Shown here: positions 43,376 to 53,682 of the stretch, in pieces
Numbering within the stretch: the first letter of the stretch is position 1
Layout: each line of letters begins with the position of its first letter
Notes under the pieces: generated by a model
Database searches by the model: none
Told to the model about the DNA's origin: nothing
Seen by the model: only the letters and a program-made list of their open reading frames with translations
Assembly (NCBI RefSeq): GCF_001895045.1
Contig: NZ_BDAM01000001.1
Coordinates: 248,001 to 312,000 of the forward strand
DNA length: 64,000 bases
Direction: 5' to 3'
Source of the DNA: Rhodococcus coprophilus NBRC 100603
Lineage (GTDB): Bacteria; Actinomycetota; Actinomycetes; Mycobacteriales; Mycobacteriaceae
Made by a program: the position numbers and the translations under genes

Positions 43376-44412
43376 CGGACCTGCCGCTCACCGTCTTCGG
43401 TGGCGGTCGCCTCGTCCGCCCCGCCGACACCGTCGAACGCCTCCAGGATGCGTTGCGCGGCCAGAGCCGCGGTGAGCGATCCGTCGCGCACCGCCGCCTC
43501 CACCTCACCGCGGATCGCCTTGACGCGCGGCGCCGATTCGAGTCGGCGCAGCAACTGGTCGTGGACCATCGTCCAGGTCCAGTCGACCTGCTGCCGACGG
43601 CGGTTCTCCTCGAAGCGACCCGCCTCGGTGAGCACGCGCCGATGTTCGAGGACGGTGTCCCAGAAGGTGTCCAGTCCGCTGCCTTCGAGGCCGCTCATCG
43701 TGATGACCGGAGGCTTCCACAGCGCGTCGTGCGGGTGCACCAGGCGCATGGCCCCGGCGAGTTCGCGGGCGGCGACGCGGGCGTCGCGCTCGAACTTGCC
43801 GTCGGCCTTGTTGACGGCGACCAGGTCGGCGAGTTCGAGCACGCCCTTCTTGATGCCCTGCAACTGGTCGCCGGTGCGGGCGAGGGTCAGGAAGGTGAAG
43901 CAGTCCACCATGTTCGCGACCGTCACCTCGGACTGCCCGACACCGACCGTCTCGATCAGGATGACGTCGAATCCGGCCGCCTCGAGCAGCACCATGGTTT
44001 CGCGGGTGGCTTTCGCGACCCCACCGAGTGTGCCCGCGGTCGGCGACGGCCGGATGAAGGCGTCGCGTTCGACGGACAACCGGGCCATGCGGGTCTTGTC
44101 ACCGAGAATCGATCCGCCGGTGCGGGTCGACGAAGGATCGACAGCGAGGACCGCAACCTTGTGTCCCCGCGCCAGCAGATACATCCCGAGGTTGTCGATG
44201 AATGTCGATTTGCCGACACCGGGGACGCCGGTGATCCCTACCCGAATCGCGCCGCCCGCCTCCGGGAGCAGGCGCAGCAGCAACTGCTGAGCCTGCTCCC
44301 GGTGGTCGTCGCGGGTGGACTCGACCAGGGTGATCGCCTTCGCCAACCCGGCTCGCTGTCCCGCGAGCACCGCGTCGGCGAGGGCGTCCGTATCGACCGG
44401 AGGTCTGCCCAT
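43372..44412 (-). CDS. meaB: methylmalonyl-CoA mutase-associated GTPase
   Basis: 346 residues. Walker A GITGVPGVGKSTFIDNLG, SRT-like switch VDPSSTRTGGSILGDKTRM, DVILIETVGVGQSE and NKADGK (base specificity) are typical of MeaB/ArgK. C-terminal dimerisation helices follow. It loads and protects adenosylcobalamin in the mutase. It starts 8 bp after mutB. Confidence 0.95.
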   Translation of the reverse strand: MGRPPVDTDALADAVLAGQRAGLAKAITLVESTRDDHREQAQQLLLRLLPEAGGAIRVGITGVPGVGKSTFIDNLGMYLLARGHKVAVLAVDPSSTRTGGSILGDKTRMARLSVERDAFIRPSPTAGTLGGVAKATRETMVLLEAAGFDVILIETVGVGQSEVTVANMVDCFTFLTLARTGDQLQGIKKGVLELADLVAVNKADGKFERDARVAARELAGAMRLVHPHDALWKPPVITMSGLEGSGLDTFWDTVLEHRRVLTEAGRFEENRRRQQVDWTWTMVHDQLLRRLESAPRVKAIRGEVEAAVRDGSLTAALAAQRILEAFDGVGGADEATATEDGERQVR

Positions 44413-44419
44413 GCCCGAT

Positions 44420-46666
44420 CTATCCCTGGGCGGGGTGGCCGAGCTGGGCCCCCAGCTTGGTGAGCAGTCCGGCGGCGGCGTCGGCGATCACGGTGCCCGG
44501 CGGGAAGATCGCCGCGGCGCCCGCCTGGTACAGCTCGTCGAAATCGCCGGGCGGGATGACGCCGCCCACGACGATCATGATGTCCTCGCGGCCCACCTCT
44601 GCCAGTGCCTGCTTGAGTGCGGGAACCAGCGTGAGGTGACCCGCGGCCAACGACGACACACCGATGACGTGCACGTCGTTGTCGGCCGCCTGCTGGGCGA
44701 CCTCTTCGGGGGTCTGGAACAGCGGTCCGACGTCGACGTCGAAGCCGAGGTCGGCGAAGGCGGTGGAGATCACCTTCTGTCCGCGGTCGTGGCCGTCCTG
44801 CCCCATCTTCGCGACGAGGATGCGCGGCCGGCGGCCCTCCTCTTCCGCGAACTTCTCGACGAGTTCCGTTGCCGTGGTGATGTTCGTCGCCTTTCCGGCC
44901 TCGTCGCGGTACACCCCGCTGATCGTGCGGATCTCGGCCTGGTGCCGCCCGTAGACCTTCTCGAGGGCGTCGGAGATCTCTCCGACGGTCGCCTTGGCGC
45001 GCGCCGCGTCGATGGCGAGGGCCAGCAGGTTGTTCTCCATGCCGCCCTCGGTGGCCGCGGCGGCCCGGGTCAGCTCCGCGAGTGCGGCCTGCGTGGCGGC
45101 CTCGTCGCGATCCCCGCGAAGCTGCTGGAGCTTCGCGATCTGCTCGGCACGCACCTTCGAGTTCTCGACCTTGAGTACCTCGATGGTGTCGACCTCGTCG
45201 GGCACGTACTTGTTGACACCGATCAGCGGCTGACGGCCGGAGTCGATGCGGGCCTGGGTGCGCGCCGCTGCCTCCTCGATGCGTAGCTTCGGGATGCCTT
45301 CCGAGATGGCCTGCGCCATGCCGCCGGCTTCCTCGACCTCCGCGATGTGCGCGCGGGCCCGGTTGGCGAGCTCGTGGGTGAGCCACTCGACGTAGTGCGA
45401 GCCACCCCACGGGTCGATGGGCCGGGTGGTCCCCGACTCCTGCTGCAGCAACAGCTGGGTGTTACGGGCGATGCGGGCCGAGAAGTCGGTCGGCAGCGCG
45501 ATCGCCTCGTCGAGAGCGTTGGTGTGCAGCGACTGGGTGTGCCCCTGGGTCGCGGCCATCGCCTCGACGCAGGTACGCGCGACGTTGTTGAACACGTCCT
45601 GCGCGGTCAGCGACCATCCCGAGGTCTGCGAATGGGTACGCAGCGACAACGACTTGGCGGACTTCGGTTCGAACTTCTCGACCAGCTCGGCCCAGAGCAG
45701 ACGACCCGCGCGGAGCTTCGCCACCTCCATGAAGAAGTTCATGCCGATGGCCCAGAAGAACGACAGCCGCGGAGCGAACTTGTCGATGGCCATGCCCGCG
45801 TCCAGGCCCGCCCGGATGTACTCGACACCGTCCGCAAGGGTGTAGGCCAGCTCCAGATCGGCCGTCGCTCCGGCTTCCTGGATGTGGTAGCCGGAGATCG
45901 AGATCGAGTTGAACTTCGGCATCTTCGCGCTGGTGTACGAGAAGATGTCGGAGATGATCCGCATCGACGGCTTCGGCGGGTAGATGTAGGTGTTCCGGAC
46001 CATGAACTCTTTCAGAATGTCGTTCTGAATGGTTCCGGCCAGCTGTTCCGGCTTGACGCCCTGTTCTTCCGCCGCGACGACGTACAGCGCGAGGATCGGC
46101 AGCACTGCGCCGTTCATGGTCATCGAGACCGAGACCTGCGACAGATCGATGCCGTCGAACAACTGACGCATGTCGAGGATCGAGTCGATGGCCACCCCCG
46201 CCATGCCCACATCGCCTTGAACGCGCGGGTGATCGGAGTCGTAACCACGGTGCGTCGCGAGGTCGAAGGCGACCGAGAGGCCCTTCTGACCGGCCGCAAG
46301 GTTGCGCCGGTAGAACGCATTGGACTCCGCTGCGGTGGAGAACCCTGCGTACTGACGGATGGTCCACGGCTGGTTGACGTACATCGTCGGGTAGGGGCCG
46401 CGCACGAACGGCGCGATACCGGGGTAGCTGTCCAGCGGGTAACCCTCGGCGACGACGGCGTCGCGATCTGCACGAGTGTAGACGGGCTTGACGTCGATGC
46501 CCTCGGGCGTCGACCACACAACCTGGTCCTTGGTGTAAAGGTTGGCGGCGGCGACGGACTCGACGAGCGTCTCGGCCTGCTCCGTGGTCGGAGCGGGCGG
46601 AACCGGTGCCGCGGGGTCCGTCAGCGGGATATCGGCGAAGCTGCCGATCTGATGTTCGATACTCAC
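44420..46666 (-). CDS. mutB: methylmalonyl-CoA mutase large (alpha) subunit
   Basis: 748 residues. The TIM barrel has [20 protein letters not shown] and [20 protein letters not shown], the substrate-binding face. The C-terminal B12 domain carries [14 protein letters not shown], with DxHxxG giving the lower-axial His. It interconverts (R)-methylmalonyl-CoA and succinyl-CoA in propionate, odd-chain and sterol breakdown. GTG start immediately after the mutA stop (TAA GTG). Confidence 0.97.
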   Translation of the reverse strand: MSIEHQIGSFADIPLTDPAAPVPPAPTTEQAETLVESVAAANLYTKDQVVWSTPEGIDVKPVYTRADRDAVVAEGYPLDSYPGIAPFVRGPYPTMYVNQPWTIRQYAGFSTAAESNAFYRRNLAAGQKGLSVAFDLATHRGYDSDHPRVQGDVGMAGVAIDSILDMRQLFDGIDLSQVSVSMTMNGAVLPILALYVVAAEEQGVKPEQLAGTIQNDILKEFMVRNTYIYPPKPSMRIISDIFSYTSAKMPKFNSISISGYHIQEAGATADLELAYTLADGVEYIRAGLDAGMAIDKFAPRLSFFWAIGMNFFMEVAKLRAGRLLWAELVEKFEPKSAKSLSLRTHSQTSGWSLTAQDVFNNVARTCVEAMAATQGHTQSLHTNALDEAIALPTDFSARIARNTQLLLQQESGTTRPIDPWGGSHYVEWLTHELANRARAHIAEVEEAGGMAQAISEGIPKLRIEEAAARTQARIDSGRQPLIGVNKYVPDEVDTIEVLKVENSKVRAEQIAKLQQLRGDRDEAATQAALAELTRAAAATEGGMENNLLALAIDAARAKATVGEISDALEKVYGRHQAEIRTISGVYRDEAGKATNITTATELVEKFAEEEGRRPRILVAKMGQDGHDRGQKVISTAFADLGFDVDVGPLFQTPEEVAQQAADNDVHVIGVSSLAAGHLTLVPALKQALAEVGREDIMIVVGGVIPPGDFDELYQAGAAAIFPPGTVIADAAAGLLTKLGAQLGHPAQG

Positions 46667-48556
46667 TTACGCTCCCAGGGTGTCGAGCAGGTCGGTCAGC
46701 GCGGCAATCGCGTCGATACGGGCGGTGAGGAAGCCGTCCGGCCGGCTCTCCCCCTGCACGTCGCCCACGGCTTTCTCCGGCCCCGCGAGCAGCACGGTGG
46801 TGATACCGGCGGCGCGCAGTGCGGTGGTGGCGGTCGCGGCTTCCTCGCCGTACCGGGCATCGGTACCGCAGAGGATTGCGATGCTCGCACCCGAACCGCT
46901 CACCACGCCGGCGACTGCATCGCCGGTCAGGTCCAGCGGACCGGGGTTCACGGTTTCGATACCGCCGGATGCCATCAGGTTTGCGGCGAACGTGCTGCGG
47001 CCATTGTGCTCGGCGACCGGGCCGAGCGGTGCGAGCAACACCTTGGGGCGCGCGCCGTGTGTTGCGAGGAACGCGTCCGAGCGGTCCCGCAGTGCCTCGA
47101 AGGGCGCTGCGTAGCGGGCGGCGAGCGTGCCCGCGTCGCTAGCTCCCACCGGAAGCGGGGCCTCGGCGAGGTTCGGAAACTCGTTGATACCGGTGACGGC
47201 GGTCTTGCGGTGCGCGATGTCGGAGTCCCGCTGCGCACGGGTGGCGGCGATCCGGTCGGCGACCAGTCCCGATTCGAGAGCGGCGCGATATCCGCCCGCA
47301 GATTCGACTTCCTGGAAGAATTCCCACGCCTTCGCTGCGATCTGCGCGGTCAGTTCCTCGATGTACCAGGATCCGGCGCCGGGGTCGAGGACGCGGCCGA
47401 GGTTGGATTCCTCGAGCAACAGCAGCTGTGTGTTGCGGGCGATGCGGGCGGCGAAACCTTCGGACACACCGAGTGCACCGGCAGGCAGGGCAGCGTCGAA
47501 CGGCAGCACCGTCACCGCGTCGGCACCACCGACACCGGCGCCGAATGCGGCGAGGGTGGTGCGCAGCATGTTCACCCACGGGTCGCGCTGGGCCATCATC
47601 GCGGCCGAGGTGACGGCGTGCTGCGGGGCGTTACCGGCCTCCGGCGCGCCGGCGACCTGCGCGATCCGCGCCCACAACTGCCGGCCTGCGCGGAACTTCG
47701 CGATGGTCTGGAACTGGTCATCGGTGGCGGCGAGGCGGAATTCGATCTGGCCGAGGGCCTGCTCCGCGGAGCACCCCGCGGTGATCAGGCCGCGCACGTA
47801 TTCCAGGCCGGCAGCGATCGAGGCGGCAAGTTCCTCGGCGTCCGAGGCTCCTGCGTTGTGGAAGGCAGTGCCGTCCACAGTGAGGGCCCGAACGGTGCCG
47901 ATGCGGTCGGCAGCCGCCGCGGCCAGTTCGATGGCCTCATCCACGGTGATGTCGTCGCGACCCGCAAACTGGCTGGTGAGCGGTGCCGCACCGAGCGAGA
48001 GCCGGACGGCTTCCGGATCGGCGAGATCGGTGCGGGCGTCGACGACGGCGTACAGGGCTGCCGCCGCCGCGACTGTCTCGGCTCCCGCGTCGATGGTCAC
48101 GGGCGCCAGGTCGAGGAGCACCTTGTCCAATGCGGCGGACAGTGTCTCGATCGGAAGATCGGTACCACCGACCCGCAGCCACAGCGCACTGACACCGTTC
48201 TCGAGCGCATCCAGAATGCGTTCGTTGACCTTGCCGGCGGTGCCGTACCCGGTCGCGGCTGCTGCGCCGCCGAACTGGGCGGAGACCAGCCAGCCGGTGG
48301 TGACGTCGCGGGTGGCGGATCCCCCGCGGACGAAGGGGAACTCGCCGGGCAGCGGAGCCTCGGGGCGCTCATCGCGGATGCCGTAGAGGGGATTGACCGT
48401 GACACCGTCGTACGTCGTGGTCTCGAGCAAGCGCTGCGGCTCGGGTCCGAGTTCTGAGGGGTCGACGCGCCGGGATTTCGCGAGCACTCCCGCGACCGCA
48501 TCCTGCCACTGCGCATATGCGCGCGCGGCGTCCTCGGCTTCTGCAGCTAATGACAC
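46667..48556 (-). CDS. mutA: methylmalonyl-CoA mutase small (beta) subunit
   Basis: 629 residues. Same barrel as MutB, but the C-terminal domain lacks DxHxxG (PLGPVAEHNGRSTF at that place), as expected for the non-catalytic subunit. ARIAQVAGAPEAGNAPQHAV and NTQLLLLEESNLGRVLDPGA match the family. First gene of the operon; its promoter lies in the 224-bp divergent gap to the TVP38 gene. Confidence 0.95.
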   Translation of the reverse strand: MSLAAEAEDAARAYAQWQDAVAGVLAKSRRVDPSELGPEPQRLLETTTYDGVTVNPLYGIRDERPEAPLPGEFPFVRGGSATRDVTTGWLVSAQFGGAAAATGYGTAGKVNERILDALENGVSALWLRVGGTDLPIETLSAALDKVLLDLAPVTIDAGAETVAAAAALYAVVDARTDLADPEAVRLSLGAAPLTSQFAGRDDITVDEAIELAAAAADRIGTVRALTVDGTAFHNAGASDAEELAASIAAGLEYVRGLITAGCSAEQALGQIEFRLAATDDQFQTIAKFRAGRQLWARIAQVAGAPEAGNAPQHAVTSAAMMAQRDPWVNMLRTTLAAFGAGVGGADAVTVLPFDAALPAGALGVSEGFAARIARNTQLLLLEESNLGRVLDPGAGSWYIEELTAQIAAKAWEFFQEVESAGGYRAALESGLVADRIAATRAQRDSDIAHRKTAVTGINEFPNLAEAPLPVGASDAGTLAARYAAPFEALRDRSDAFLATHGARPKVLLAPLGPVAEHNGRSTFAANLMASGGIETVNPGPLDLTGDAVAGVVSGSGASIAILCGTDARYGEEAATATTALRAAGITTVLLAGPEKAVGDVQGESRPDGFLTARIDAIAALTDLLDTLGA

Positions 48557-48766
48557 GTGCGATTCCTCCTACTGCGGCATGCAGGGTCTGTTCGGCGGCG
48601 CTGTCGGCCGGGGCGGATGATCCCGAAAAGGTTAAACGTTTGTCGCTGTGATGCTAGCCGCACACTCTGGACACCTGCTGTGGGGATTGCCACAGATTCG
48701 CTAGCGATAGATAAAGAGCGCAGCACGGTGTGCCTGAGCAACTCCGGTGGCGCCGAGCGCCCGGAG

Positions 48767-48780
48767 TACGCTCACACCCC
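48767..48780 (+). promoter_or_regulatory. putative -10 element, leaderless transcript
   Basis: TACGCT at 48767-48772 fits TANNNT and ends eight bases before the GTG at 48781, which has no Shine-Dalgarno sequence. Confidence 0.4.
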
Positions 48781-49482
48781 GTGACGAGGATTATCGGAGA
48801 CCGCAGAATCCTCGGCGTCCTCGTCCTACTCACCGGGCTGATCGCTGTAGCGCTTCTGGTCCCACTCCCGACCGTGGGCGAGATCCGCGAGTGGTCCGAA
48901 TCGATGAACGGCCCGACGCTGCTCCTCTCGTTCTTCGTCGTCCACACCCTGGTGACCCTCGCTCCGGTGCCGCGCACCGTGTTCACACTCAGCGCCGGGG
49001 TGTTGTTCGGGAGCCTGACCGGAATCGCCGTGTCGGTCGCCGCGACCACCGTGAGCGCGATCCTCGCTTTTCTGTTCCTGCGCGCGGTGGGGCGTGACGC
49101 GGTGGCCGCCCACCTGACGCATCCGACGGCGAAAGCGATCGACTTGCGCCTGGCTCGTCGCGGCTGGCTTGCGGTCGGATCGCTGAGGCTCATCGCGGCA
49201 GCCCCGTTCTTCGTCGTGAACTGCTGTTGCGCTGTGTCGTCGGTGCGGTTCGTGCCGTACACCCTCGCCACGATGGTGGGCATCCTTCCGGGCACCATCG
49301 GTGTCGTATTGCTCGGGGACGCCCTCACCGGCCAGGCCGATCCTGCGTTGATGGTGGTCAGCGCGGTGTGCATCGCGGTCGGCATCGGCGGCCTCCTTCT
49401 CGAAGCCCGACTCCCCGAACCGGCGGGTTCCGCTCTGGACGCCGTCGTCGATCTCCCGGCACACCCGACCCGGAGCGAGTGA
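48781..49482 (+). CDS. TVP38/TMEM64 (DedA-like) membrane protein
   Basis: 233 residues from a GTG. LVTLAPVPRTVFTLSAGVLF, GSLTGIAVSVAATTVSAILA and SLRLIAAAPFFVVNCCCAVS are the re-entrant VTT-domain features; the last normally reads RLxPxxPFxxxNxxxG. Three consecutive Cys (NCCCA) at the re-entrant tip are unusual. Such proteins are lipid scramblases or carrier flippases in the membrane. Confidence 0.85.
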   Translation: MTRIIGDRRILGVLVLLTGLIAVALLVPLPTVGEIREWSESMNGPTLLLSFFVVHTLVTLAPVPRTVFTLSAGVLFGSLTGIAVSVAATTVSAILAFLFLRAVGRDAVAAHLTHPTAKAIDLRLARRGWLAVGSLRLIAAAPFFVVNCCCAVSSVRFVPYTLATMVGILPGTIGVVLLGDALTGQADPALMVVSAVCIAVGIGGLLLEARLPEPAGSALDAVVDLPAHPTRSE

Positions 49483-49594
49483 CACGGTCCGAGTGACCCG
49501 GAGCGGGTGACCCGGTCCGGTCGATGCGGAAACCACCCCGGCTCTGCTGCCTTCCCGTTCACACTGGGGAGCGATGACTGGGAGCGGAGCGGAA

Positions 49595-50368
49595 ATGACG
49601 ACATACGAATCCATCCGCGTCGAGACCGAGGATCGCGTGACCACGGTCGTCATGGCGCAACCGGATCGTCGCAATGCCGTCGACGGTGCGATGGCTGCGG
49701 AACTCGCGCGGGCGTTCGAAGAGTTCGACACCGATCCCCACGCCGACGTGGCCGTCCTCTACGGCGAGGGTAGGACGTTCTGCGCCGGCGCCGATCTGAA
49801 AGCGATCGGTACAGACAGAGCCAACACCGTCGCGGTGGAGGGTCACGGCCCGATGGGGCCGACGCGCCTGACCATGTCGAAACCGGTGATTGCGGCGATC
49901 GAAGGCTATGCCGTCGCGGGCGGGCTCGAGCTTGCCATCTGGTGCGACCTGCGGGTCGCCGCGTCGGACGCCGTGTTCGGTGTGTTCTGCCGGCGTTGGG
50001 GAGTACCGCTCATCGACGGAGGCACCGTGCGGCTACCGCGATTGATCGGCGAGAGCAGGGCGATGGACATGATCCTGACCGGCCGGCCGGTCGACGCGGA
50101 CGAGGCGCTCGTCTTCGGCCTGGCCAATCGTGTCGTCGATCCCGGCACCGCGCGCGCAGCCGCAGAACAGCTGGCCCGCGATCTGACCCGCTTTCCCCAA
50201 ACCTGCATGCGCAACGACCGCCGGTCGGCTCACGGCCAGTTCGGACGCACCGAACGGGAGGCGATGGCGGACGAAATCCGGTTCGGGATGGAATCTCTCA
50301 CCGCCGACACGACCATCGGTGCGGCCCGGTTCAGCGGCGGAGAAGGCCGCCACGGCGACTTCGCGTAG
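49595..50368 (+). CDS. enoyl-CoA hydratase/isomerase family protein
   Basis: 257 residues, GGAG nine bases before the ATG (an ATG at 49574 is also in frame). Crotonase motifs: AVLYGEGRTFCAGADLKAI (oxyanion hole), KPVIAAIEGYAVAGGLELAI (second Gly) and VFGVFCRRWGVPLIDGGTVR. The catalytic Glu of the second site aligns with the GVPLIDGGT loop, where Asp is present instead. Acts on CoA thioesters; substrate unknown. Confidence 0.88.
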   Translation: MTTYESIRVETEDRVTTVVMAQPDRRNAVDGAMAAELARAFEEFDTDPHADVAVLYGEGRTFCAGADLKAIGTDRANTVAVEGHGPMGPTRLTMSKPVIAAIEGYAVAGGLELAIWCDLRVAASDAVFGVFCRRWGVPLIDGGTVRLPRLIGESRAMDMILTGRPVDADEALVFGLANRVVDPGTARAAAEQLARDLTRFPQTCMRNDRRSAHGQFGRTEREAMADEIRFGMESLTADTTIGAARFSGGEGRHGDFA

Positions 50369-50431
50369 GTCGGCCGGGCCGTACGAGCGTGCGCCACGTC
50401 ATCGTTTTGCCGGCGTTTTGCGCGACCGGCC

Positions 50432-50734
50432 TCACCGCGCCGGACGGGCGGGAGACCGGGCCGTCGATTCGGTCCGGGACTGCTCTTCGTCCGCCGATGC
50501 GCCGGATGGGGCGTCGTGCCAGCTGATCTCGATTTCGATCTCGATCTCGTCGCCGTCGACCTCGATCTCCAACTCCCACCGCACTCGGTCTGCGACCACC
50601 ATGGTCACCGAGTCACCGGGCGATCCCAGCTCGACCTCCGAGCCGTCGGCGAGAGCACGACCGAGTTCGATCAGCCGCTCGGATGCTTCCTTGCGAGAAA
50701 GCTCGGACGTCTTCTTGATCTCCAGCTTGGGCAC
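50432..50734 (-). CDS. amphi-Trp domain protein
   Basis: 100 residues from a GTG with AGGAG upstream. LEIKKTSELSRKEASERLIE and VRWELEIEVDGDEIEIEIEI match the amphi-Trp domain, a small all-beta module named for its Trp-containing amphipathic strand. The acidic Glu/Ile strand repeats are very regular. Function unknown. Confidence 0.8.
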   Translation of the reverse strand: MPKLEIKKTSELSRKEASERLIELGRALADGSEVELGSPGDSVTMVVADRVRWELEIEVDGDEIEIEIEISWHDAPSGASADEEQSRTESTARSPARPAR

Positions 50735-50966
50735 GACGACTCCTGACCTCGGCGCAGTGTGCACTCACCGTAACCGCCGAGAGGTGCGTGACCGGCCCGA
50801 ACGAGGAGACGGTCGGCTGTCCACCGGTCCGGGCGAACCTTCGAGACCTCTGCCTGCAGCGCCCTCGGCCGTGAGAAACTCGTTGTCGGGATGGCTGTCG
50901 CGCCGGGCGCCGGTGTGGCTTCCCGGGCCGCTCCCGCGACCCCGACCGAACGGCGGTGCACCCCGC

Positions 50967-52562
50967 ATGAGCGAGAACCCACCTGCCGGCGAATCTTCCG
51001 AAGAAGTAGTGGCCCCTCGGCGTCTGCTCGGTCTCCTGCTGGCCATGGCGATGTTCGTTCTCGTCGTCGATACCTCACTGATGAACGTGTCCATCTCGTA
51101 CGTGGTTCGCGATCTCGACACGACCGTGAGCGGCGTCCAGGCAGCGATCGCGCTCGAGGCACTGGTCTCGGCCGCGTTCATCCTGATCGGCAGCAAGATC
51201 GGCGATCTCATCGGGCGGAAACGGGCCTACGTACTCGGTTTGCTCGGTTACGCGGTCGGCGCGACGGCAATGGCACTCGCACAGACCCTCACGGCAGTCA
51301 TCGTCTTCTGGGCCGTCCTGGGCGGCATCGGCGCGTCGCTCCTGCTACCTGCCATGCAATCCCTCATCCACGGAAACTTCGAGGGGAAGGCACAGAAGAA
51401 GGTCTACGCCCTCGTCGGGGCGGCCGCTGCCATCGCCGCTGCGGTCGGGCCGCTGCTCGGAGGGTTCATCACCACGTTCCTCTCGTGGCGGGTGGGTTTC
51501 GTCCTCGAGGTCGTCATCATCGGGATCGTGTTGTGCGGCATCGGACTCGTCCGCGACGTGCCGTACACAGGTCCACGGACGATCGACCTGGTCGGTGCCG
51601 CGCTCTCCGTCCTGGGAATGGGCGGCGTCGTGCTGGGAATCCTGGTGTGGCAGGACGGCGGCGAATTCGTCGGCGCGCTCCTCGTGCTCGGCGCACTCTC
51701 GCTGGCCTGCCTCGCGGGCTGGCTCGTGCGGCGCAAACATCGAGGGAAGACGACGTTGCTGGACCCGGATCTGTTCCACTCCACCATGTTCCGGCTGGGA
51801 ATCACAGGGCAGATGCTTCAGCAGATCGCCCTGGGCGGGACGATGATCGCGTTGCCCATCTACCTGCAGATGGTGCTCGAATACAACGCGATGCAAGCGG
51901 GCCTGTCGCTCGCGCCGCTGTCTCTCAGCATGTTCGCGGTGGCTCTGCTCGCAGGCAACAAAGCCGGCGACCGGCGGCCCAGCAGCATCATCCTTTGGGG
52001 ATTCGTGCTGCTGACGGTCGGAATCGTAGCGCTGATCCCGATCGTGCCGCGAGCCGACTTCGGCTGGGGACTGGTACTTCCCCTGATCATCGCCGGATCC
52101 GGCTTGGGTTTGCTGGTATCCCAACTCAACAACTACACACTCGCACCGATCGACGAAGAGCGCATCAGCGAAGCGGCGGGGGTCAATTCCGCTTCGGGGT
52201 CGTTCGGGCTCTCGTTCGGGCTCGCCTTTGCCGGCGCTCTGATGCTCGCGACACTGTCCTTCACGTTCACATCCATGGCGGAATCGAGCACCGTGCTCCC
52301 TCCTGCCGAGCAACGCCAGGTCGCCCAGGTACTCGAGGACGACGCGCAGGTCATGAGCAACACACAACTCGAAGAACTGCTCGTCGAACAGCCCCCGGCG
52401 ATTCGGGACGAGATCGTTCGGATCAACACGGACAGCCGTCCCCGCGCCCTGCAGGTGGCCCTGCTTGTTCCGCTTGTTGCGGGCCTCGCCGGAATCCTCA
52501 TCTGTCTCCGGATGGGGCGTATACCCGACCCGAAATCCCACGAGCGGCCGGACGGCATCTAG
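50967..52562 (+). CDS. MFS exporter (DHA2, 14 helices)
   Basis: 531 residues. FVLVVDTSLMNVSISYVVRD, GSKIGDLIGRKRAYVLGLLG (motif A) and AAAVGPLLGGFITTFLSWRV (motif C) mark a drug/H+ antiporter. A long acidic extracytoplasmic segment (VAQVLEDDAQVMSNTQLEEL) sits between the last two helices, where QacA-like exporters have a loop. No adjacent regulator. Start at ATG 50967; the frame is open well upstream without similarity. Confidence 0.88.
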   Translation: MSENPPAGESSEEVVAPRRLLGLLLAMAMFVLVVDTSLMNVSISYVVRDLDTTVSGVQAAIALEALVSAAFILIGSKIGDLIGRKRAYVLGLLGYAVGATAMALAQTLTAVIVFWAVLGGIGASLLLPAMQSLIHGNFEGKAQKKVYALVGAAAAIAAAVGPLLGGFITTFLSWRVGFVLEVVIIGIVLCGIGLVRDVPYTGPRTIDLVGAALSVLGMGGVVLGILVWQDGGEFVGALLVLGALSLACLAGWLVRRKHRGKTTLLDPDLFHSTMFRLGITGQMLQQIALGGTMIALPIYLQMVLEYNAMQAGLSLAPLSLSMFAVALLAGNKAGDRRPSSIILWGFVLLTVGIVALIPIVPRADFGWGLVLPLIIAGSGLGLLVSQLNNYTLAPIDEERISEAAGVNSASGSFGLSFGLAFAGALMLATLSFTFTSMAESSTVLPPAEQRQVAQVLEDDAQVMSNTQLEELLVEQPPAIRDEIVRINTDSRPRALQVALLVPLVAGLAGILICLRMGRIPDPKSHERPDGI

Positions 52563-52606
52563 GGCCGGGTGTCCTCGCTCAGACCGGCCCGGCCGGGACA
52601 CGACCG

Positions 52607-53056
52607 CTACGCGCGCGCCCCGGACCAGCCGACGATCACCGACCGCGCCCCCGAATACTCCAGCATCGAGCGGAGCGGTCCACCGGTGCAAAGTTGACGG
52701 TCGAGTTCGCGCTGCTGTGCGCCCAGGTCTCGGTCGTCGGGTACTCCGACAAGGATCTCGACGGGGGCAAGGCTGCGCTCGCCCTCCAGCAGGAGTTGTT
52801 CTTCGTGCACGGCATGGACCGGAACGTCGTCGTTGCCGGCAGCGTCGCCAAGGATCAGCGCCACATAATCCACTTCGTCCTCGTCGTCGTGGCACACCAC
52901 GAGGTGCCTGGGACGGGTCGCAGGAGACGACGGGCATTCGATCGTGAGGACATCGGAGAAATCGAAACTCTCGACCCTGCCGGTTTCGTGTCTTTCCGCC
53001 CCCAGGTTCACTCGTCGCGCGGTCCAACTGAAGAATCCGGTGTCGGGCTCCTTCAT
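52607..53056 (-). CDS. hypothetical protein
   Basis: 149 residues, start MKEPDTGFFSWTARRVNLG with AGGAGG about ten bases upstream. Soluble, acidic (RHLVVCHDDEDEVDYVALIL), no membrane segment. I recognise no family. It has a beta-rich look (VEILVGVPDDRDLGAQQREL). The 3' neighbour is the MFS exporter in convergent orientation. Confidence 0.6.
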   Translation of the reverse strand: MKEPDTGFFSWTARRVNLGAERHETGRVESFDFSDVLTIECPSSPATRPRHLVVCHDDEDEVDYVALILGDAAGNDDVPVHAVHEEQLLLEGERSLAPVEILVGVPDDRDLGAQQRELDRQLCTGGPLRSMLEYSGARSVIVGWSGARA

Positions 53057-53259
53057 CGCTCGCCTGCCCTCCTCATGATTTCTGCTTCGAGGGTTATTCG
53101 TCGCCGGGGCGCACAAGGACGGGTGTCCCCGGCCCGGGAGAACCGGACGTGGTCATCGGCAGGTCGGAGAAGGCACGGTTCGCCTTGTCGGCTCACCATG
53201 AACTGGATCCGCAAGAACCGCGCTGTGGCCACCACGGTGCGGACCGTTCGAAAGACGAC

Positions 53260-53403
53260 TCAGCGGGAGCGACGCTGCTCGCGCACCCGGGCAGCGAACT
53301 CCCGAGCCTTACGCTGATTCTGCGGTTTGGACGCTTCGCGCTTGATCATCTGTATTGCCTTGACGGCGATGCCGCCTTTGATGACCCGGCTGAGCATTCC
53401 CAT
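53260..53403 (-). CDS. small basic peptide-like protein
   Basis: 47 residues, with AGGAGG nine bases before the ATG. One hydrophobic patch (MLSRVIKGGIAVKAIQMI) is followed by a strongly basic helix (KREASKPQNQRKAREF). Membrane-surface association is plausible. Its excellent ribosome site argues that it is a real gene despite its size; family unknown. Confidence 0.55.
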   Translation of the reverse strand: MGMLSRVIKGGIAVKAIQMIKREASKPQNQRKAREFAARVREQRRSR

Positions 53404-53682
53404 CGTGTGCCTCCTGCCGGGCCCGAACCGGTGTGGTGCGGACCCTCGTGCTTCGAACCCGTCCGGACGTCGAACAGATACAGCCCAACGGTACGAGTTC
53501 ATCGCGTTCGGCGCGACCCGACGCACGCAGCAGATGAGCCGGACAGCACCCATCGATCCTCCGGCCGGACGGAACCACGGTGTCCGAAACACAGAATTCC
53601 GGCAATCTCCAGATCCGTAGATCCCTTCCCAGTCGACGATCGATCCCTTGTGCATCCACATCTCGACGCAGACAATCACCGC

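Noticed and set aside
45347-48457. A very long plus-strand open frame (over 1000 codons) antisense to mutA/mutB
   Set aside because: It mirrors the codon bias of the two well-identified mutase genes, its translation is Arg/Gly/Asp/Val-rich with no domain, and both sense genes are intact.
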